NCBI GenBank assembly: GCA_029548715.1
Contig: JAKPMW010000136.1
Span: 1-8,389 of the forward strand
Direction: 5' to 3'
DNA length: 8,389 bases
From: Spirochaetota bacterium
GTDB lineage: Bacteria > Spirochaetota > JAGLSM01 > JAKPMW01
Shown here: piece after piece, positions 6,075 through 8,389 of the stretch
How the letters are laid out: each line of letters begins with the position of its first letter
Position numbering within the stretch: the first letter of the stretch is position 1
The notes under the pieces: generated by a model
Database searches by the model: none
What the model was told of the DNA's origin: nothing
What the model saw: only the letters and a program-made list of their open reading frames with translations
Translations under genes and position numbers: made by a program

Positions 6075-6549
6075 ACACCCCGAGGAGCTTGCGGATCGCG
6101 CCCAGCTTGCCGGTCCGGATCCGGATCACCCGGCCATCTGCAAACGTCATCCGGATACCCTTGAAAAATCCGATTTCAAGCGAGCGCAACGATGCCGTGT
6201 CGATATCAAGACTGGATTCGTGCCGCGCAGAAACTGCAGCGACGCGATTGGCAAATTCACCTGTATCCGCCGAGGACGCGGCCAGCTCCCTGATGGCAAC
6301 AATACCCTTCCCGTAATCGAAGATCTCCCCAAAACTCTTTTTCAGTTCTTTGGTGCTCTCCTTCAGCTCCTGAAAGGCCCCCTTGATGGTTGTCGCCTCC
6401 CCACCCCCGTCAAACGGGTCAATGATCTGCAAAACATTCAGTACGATCCTGCCCGGCACCACGACGAGATTCCCGCTGTGGCGAACCATCCCCACACCAT
6501 AATTCGCGTGCTTGACCAGGATAAAATCCCTGTCTTCCACAAGTGCCAT
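6073..6549 (-). CDS. Hypothetical cytoplasmic protein, 158 residues
   Basis: I do not recognise this protein. The start is firm: ATG at 6549 follows the near-perfect ribosome binding site AAGGAGGT at 6555-6562, and a longer in-frame reading to 6603 has no such signal. It has no signal peptide or membrane span. The N-terminal part (about 8-42) is beta-rich with alternating hydrophobic residues. Residues 52-78 (KGAFQELKESTKELKKSF) are charged and helical, possibly coiled coil. The C-terminal part (about 104-158) reads as short strands, including FKGIRMTFADGRVIRIRTG, and ends in a basic helix, AIRKLLGV. The FADGRVIRIRTGK strand-turn-strand pattern recalls small beta-barrel or PH-like domains, but that is impression only. 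It converges on icd and its stop codon touches the icd terminator. It has no apparent terminator of its own. Codon use looks like that of its neighbours. Confidence 0.82.
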   Translation of the reverse strand: MALVEDRDFILVKHANYGVGMVRHSGNLVVVPGRIVLNVLQIIDPFDGGGEATTIKGAFQELKESTKELKKSFGEIFDYGKGIVAIRELAASSADTGEFANRVAAVSARHESSLDIDTASLRSLEIGFFKGIRMTFADGRVIRIRTGKLGAIRKLLGV

Positions 6550-6662
6550 CGCACACCTCCTTGGCCCAAACCAGGACGTTGTCTCAGCCCCGCAAGCCCG
6601 CATCCATGGCTGCCAGGGACAGATTCATCCGCAAACCCGGCGGCAACAAACAGGATGCCTGG

Positions 6663-6716
6663 ATATTTTCCGGGGCTGCCTTTCACGAGTGTATCACGAT
6701 TCGTCCATATTTTCCG
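6663..6716. repeat. Spaced direct repeat ATATTTTCCG
   Basis: The decamer ATATTTTCCG occurs at 6663-6672 and again at 6707-6716, 44 bases apart start to start. On the minus strand the pair (CGGAAAATAT) brackets a possible -10 box, TACACT (6688-6693), that could serve the 158-residue gene. The gap between the divergent genes at 6549 and 6816 is 266 bases and holds no other gene that I can support. The pair could be protein binding sites. Confidence 0.4.
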
Positions 6717-6754
6717 AATCATGAAGCAAGGGGCAAGCAACCCTGATCTTTTGG

Positions 6755-6787
6755 TACAATGTATATATGCGGACAGATTCCGTCCGC
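6755..6787 (+). promoter_or_regulatory. Possible -10 box and leader hairpin of the DUF481 gene
   Basis: TACAAT (6755-6760), preceded by TGG, could act as an extended -10 box; no good -35 box is visible. The predicted transcript would begin near a 6-base-pair hairpin (GCGGAC at 6769-6774, GTCCGC at 6782-6787, 7-base loop) ahead of the ribosome binding site AAGGAG. A 5'-end hairpin of this kind can stabilise an mRNA; that role is inferred. Confidence 0.3.
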
Positions 6788-6815
6788 GGCGAGACAGACT
6801 GACAAGGAGCCAATA

Positions 6816-7682
6816 ATGCGATTTCAATTTTTTCCTGCCCTGATCCTGATCATTCCTGCTGTATCCAGTCTTTCGGGAGCTGAACTGAATCTGCGCGGCA
6901 TCGGAAAAATTTCCGGAACCATTATCAGCGAAACGAGGGACACGCTTGTCCTCAGCAATGCACTTTGGCCATCACTCTCCATCCCGCGTGAACACATCGT
7001 TCCTGATGATGCAGCCCGCGTCCCGGGAACAGTCTCCTGGAGGCGAAGCCTCATGCTGGGAACAGCCGTCTTCTCCGGCAACAGCAGCCTCACAACACTC
7101 TCAGCCGGTGTGCGGATAAACAGAAATTCACTCTGGATCAACGAATGGGATTTCTCATTTACCTGGGATCAGGCATGGGAAAAGGACGATATCAGCCTGC
7201 GACAGATTCGTTCATCACTCCGCTACGGCCATTCCTTTTCAAGATCGGTGTACGGGTACATCTCCACGGACCTGACACATGACATGAACAGCAATCTCGA
7301 CTACCGCCTGATCCCGCTTGCGGGTGCCGGATACTGGCTGGCGGACAGGCCGGAGATCGGGATCATGCTGGAAGCGGGCGGTGGCTGGCGACGCGATGTT
7401 TCTGCTGCTGACGACAGCCAGGACAATGCCGTGCTCCTGCTGCGCAGTTCCCTGCGACTGATGTTTGCAGACAATGCAACGCTTGAGGCCAGCGTCCGCT
7501 GGCTGCCATCCATCAGTGATCCGTCACGCTCCCTCCTGGAACACGCCAGCCTGCTCACCCTGGAAATACTCCAGGGAATTGGAATTTCCATGGAATACAG
7601 GCTCACCCTTAACAGCCCGGCCGCTTTGCCTGCCAAAACTGTGGATCATGGACTGAAAACATCCCTCAACTGGAATTTCTGA
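6816..7682 (+). CDS. DUF481 family outer-membrane beta-barrel protein (YdiY-like)
   Basis: The 288-residue protein begins with a signal peptide (basic Arg2, hydrophobic 5-19, likely cleavage after SGA at residue 22), so it is exported. Residues 23-65 form a small domain (GKISGTIISETRDTLVLSN) typical of the segment before the barrel in DUF481 proteins. From about 75 to 288 there are alternating amphipathic strands, with LSAGVRINRNSLWINEW (95-111), the aromatic-rich SLRYGHSFSRSVYGYIS, and YRLIPLAGAGYWL, matching the DUF481 pattern. The last residue is Phe, as expected for recognition by the BAM assembly machinery. E. coli YdiY is described as acid- or salt-related, but the molecular function of the family is unknown. 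The ATG at 6816 follows AAGGAG with a 6-base spacer; the open frame extends upstream to 6759 without a ribosome binding site. It precedes the lipoprotein gene, which seems to have its own promoter. Confidence 0.83.
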   Translation: MRFQFFPALILIIPAVSSLSGAELNLRGIGKISGTIISETRDTLVLSNALWPSLSIPREHIVPDDAARVPGTVSWRRSLMLGTAVFSGNSSLTTLSAGVRINRNSLWINEWDFSFTWDQAWEKDDISLRQIRSSLRYGHSFSRSVYGYISTDLTHDMNSNLDYRLIPLAGAGYWLADRPEIGIMLEAGGGWRRDVSAADDSQDNAVLLLRSSLRLMFADNATLEASVRWLPSISDPSRSLLEHASLLTLEILQGIGISMEYRLTLNSPAALPAKTVDHGLKTSLNWNF

Positions 7683-7688
7683 AATCGA

Positions 7689-7719
7689 TTGCTTTATCCG
7701 ACCGGAAATGCGTTATACT
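7689..7719 (+). promoter_or_regulatory. Candidate promoter of the lipoprotein gene
   Basis: TTGCTT (7689-7694) and a near-consensus TATACT (7714-7719) are separated by 19 bases, slightly long. Transcription would begin near 7726, leaving a leader of about 34 bases with GGAGG at 7744-7748. The first box begins 7 bases after the DUF481 stop. Confidence 0.42.
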
Positions 7720-7759
7720 GGAAAAGCGTACAGCGAAAAAACCGGAGGTTGGTTTTACC

Positions 7760-8389
7760 ATGAAAATTTTTGTTCCATTTTTTCTGCTTTTCCTGATTCT
7801 CGCCGCATGCTCCGAAGACGCAGTTGACACGGGAAGCCAGATCCCGTCCGGAAGCTCGACTTCCCAGACATCCCTGTCTGCCACCTCGACTTCATCGAGC
7901 CAGACAGAGCGCTTCACCCTCCTCTCCACTACCCCGACCCAGGGGGAAACAGGGGTTGCCAGGGATACTGCCATCACGCTGCTCTTCAGCCGGCCGGTCG
8001 ATCCAGCCACCCTCGCAGGCAAGATTTCTCTGACCCAGTGGTGGGACGGAAACCAGGTCTCCACCATCAGCGGGACCATCGACAGCTCGAAAAATCCCGT
8101 CATCGTCTTCACCCCTGGCTCCGTGCTTGCTGATGAATACGAATTCAAGCTCCATCTTGATGCCGAGTCAATCCGGGATGCAGGGGGGACAAATCTTGAG
8201 CCTGTGGCAGACCTTGTCTTTGAAACCGGGCTTTCCGTCTCGGCCGACATGCCACACGTCATCCGGTCCACACCTCCCAATAATGCAACGGCTGTCCCGA
8301 CCGGATCCCTGATACAACTGGTGTTTAGCGAACCGATGGCACAATCGACGCTGACAACCGGAACGATCCGGCTCTTTCCAACCGCGTCC
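7760..8389 (+). CDS. Lipoprotein with bacterial Ig-like (Big_5) repeats, 5' part only
   Basis: The frame is open from ATG 7760 to the window end (210 codons, no stop), so the protein is longer. It starts with a lipoprotein signal: KIFVPFFLLFLILAAC, with the lipobox LAAC and the lipidated Cys17. Next comes a Ser/Thr-rich tether (about 24-50). A first Ig-like domain spans about 54-157: STTPTQGETGVARDTAITL, then LLFSRPVDPATL and FTPGSVLADEYEFKL. A second starts near 168: STPPNNATAVPTGSLIQ, then LVFSEPMAQSTL. The pattern PxxGAxxVPxxxxIxxxFSxPMD is that of the SbsA-type Ig-like domain (Big_5). The second domain repeats the first's opening, so more copies may follow. It should sit on the outer membrane or cell surface; a Ser rather than Asp follows the Cys, consistent with outer-membrane sorting by the enterobacterial rule, which may not hold here. 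GGAGG lies 11 bases upstream. Function and full length are unknown. Confidence 0.88.
   Translation, partial: MKIFVPFFLLFLILAACSEDAVDTGSQIPSGSSTSQTSLSATSTSSSQTERFTLLSTTPTQGETGVARDTAITLLFSRPVDPATLAGKISLTQWWDGNQVSTISGTIDSSKNPVIVFTPGSVLADEYEFKLHLDAESIRDAGGTNLEPVADLVFETGLSVSADMPHVIRSTPPNNATAVPTGSLIQLVFSEPMAQSTLTTGTIRLFPTAS

Noticed and set aside
7666..8280. A 204-codon minus-strand frame opposite the lipoprotein
   Set aside because: The plus strand carries a promoter, ribosome binding site, lipobox and repeated Ig-like motifs; the minus-strand reading has none of these supports.

Overview
The window holds a bacterial chromosome segment of moderately high GC content with dense, well-formed genes. 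A lipoprotein signal peptide, a DUF481-type beta-barrel ending in phenylalanine, and an Ig-like lipoprotein point to a two-membrane (Gram-negative type) cell. The S2 and EF-Ts sequences are clearly bacterial. I could not fix the phylum; a spirochaete, deltaproteobacterial-like or candidate-phylum lineage would each fit, and this is only an impression.

The left half (1-4234) is one minus-strand operon, read right to left: a DUF4321 small membrane protein, a Maf-type nucleotide pyrophosphatase, ribosomal protein S2 joined to elongation factor Ts, UMP kinase (pyrH), ribosome recycling factor (frr) and the start of undecaprenyl diphosphate synthase (uppS, cut by the window edge). The order rpsB-tsf-pyrH-frr-uppS is the widespread bacterial arrangement. 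The genes are packed by stop/start overlaps (GTGA between DUF4321 and maf, TGATG between frr and uppS) or gaps of a few bases.

The standout observation is that rpsB and tsf are one uninterrupted reading frame of 574 codons. S2 (about residues 1-228) is followed by a 66-residue linker ending in an Ala/Pro-rich arm, then a full-length EF-Ts (about 295-574). No ATG, GTG or TTG in a plausible position would start a separate EF-Ts. If translated as read, the EF-Tu nucleotide exchange factor would be made 1:1 with, and tethered to, the small ribosomal subunit.

The right half (4340-8389) is mainly plus-strand. It has speD (pyruvoyl S-adenosylmethionine decarboxylase, apparently leaderless), icd (NADP-type isocitrate dehydrogenase) closed by a strong intrinsic terminator, a DUF481 outer-membrane barrel protein, and the start of a lipoprotein with Ig-like (Big_5) repeats running off the window end. 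One unrecognised 158-residue protein lies on the minus strand, convergent with icd, at 6073-6549. No tRNA, rRNA, CRISPR or insertion sequence was seen.
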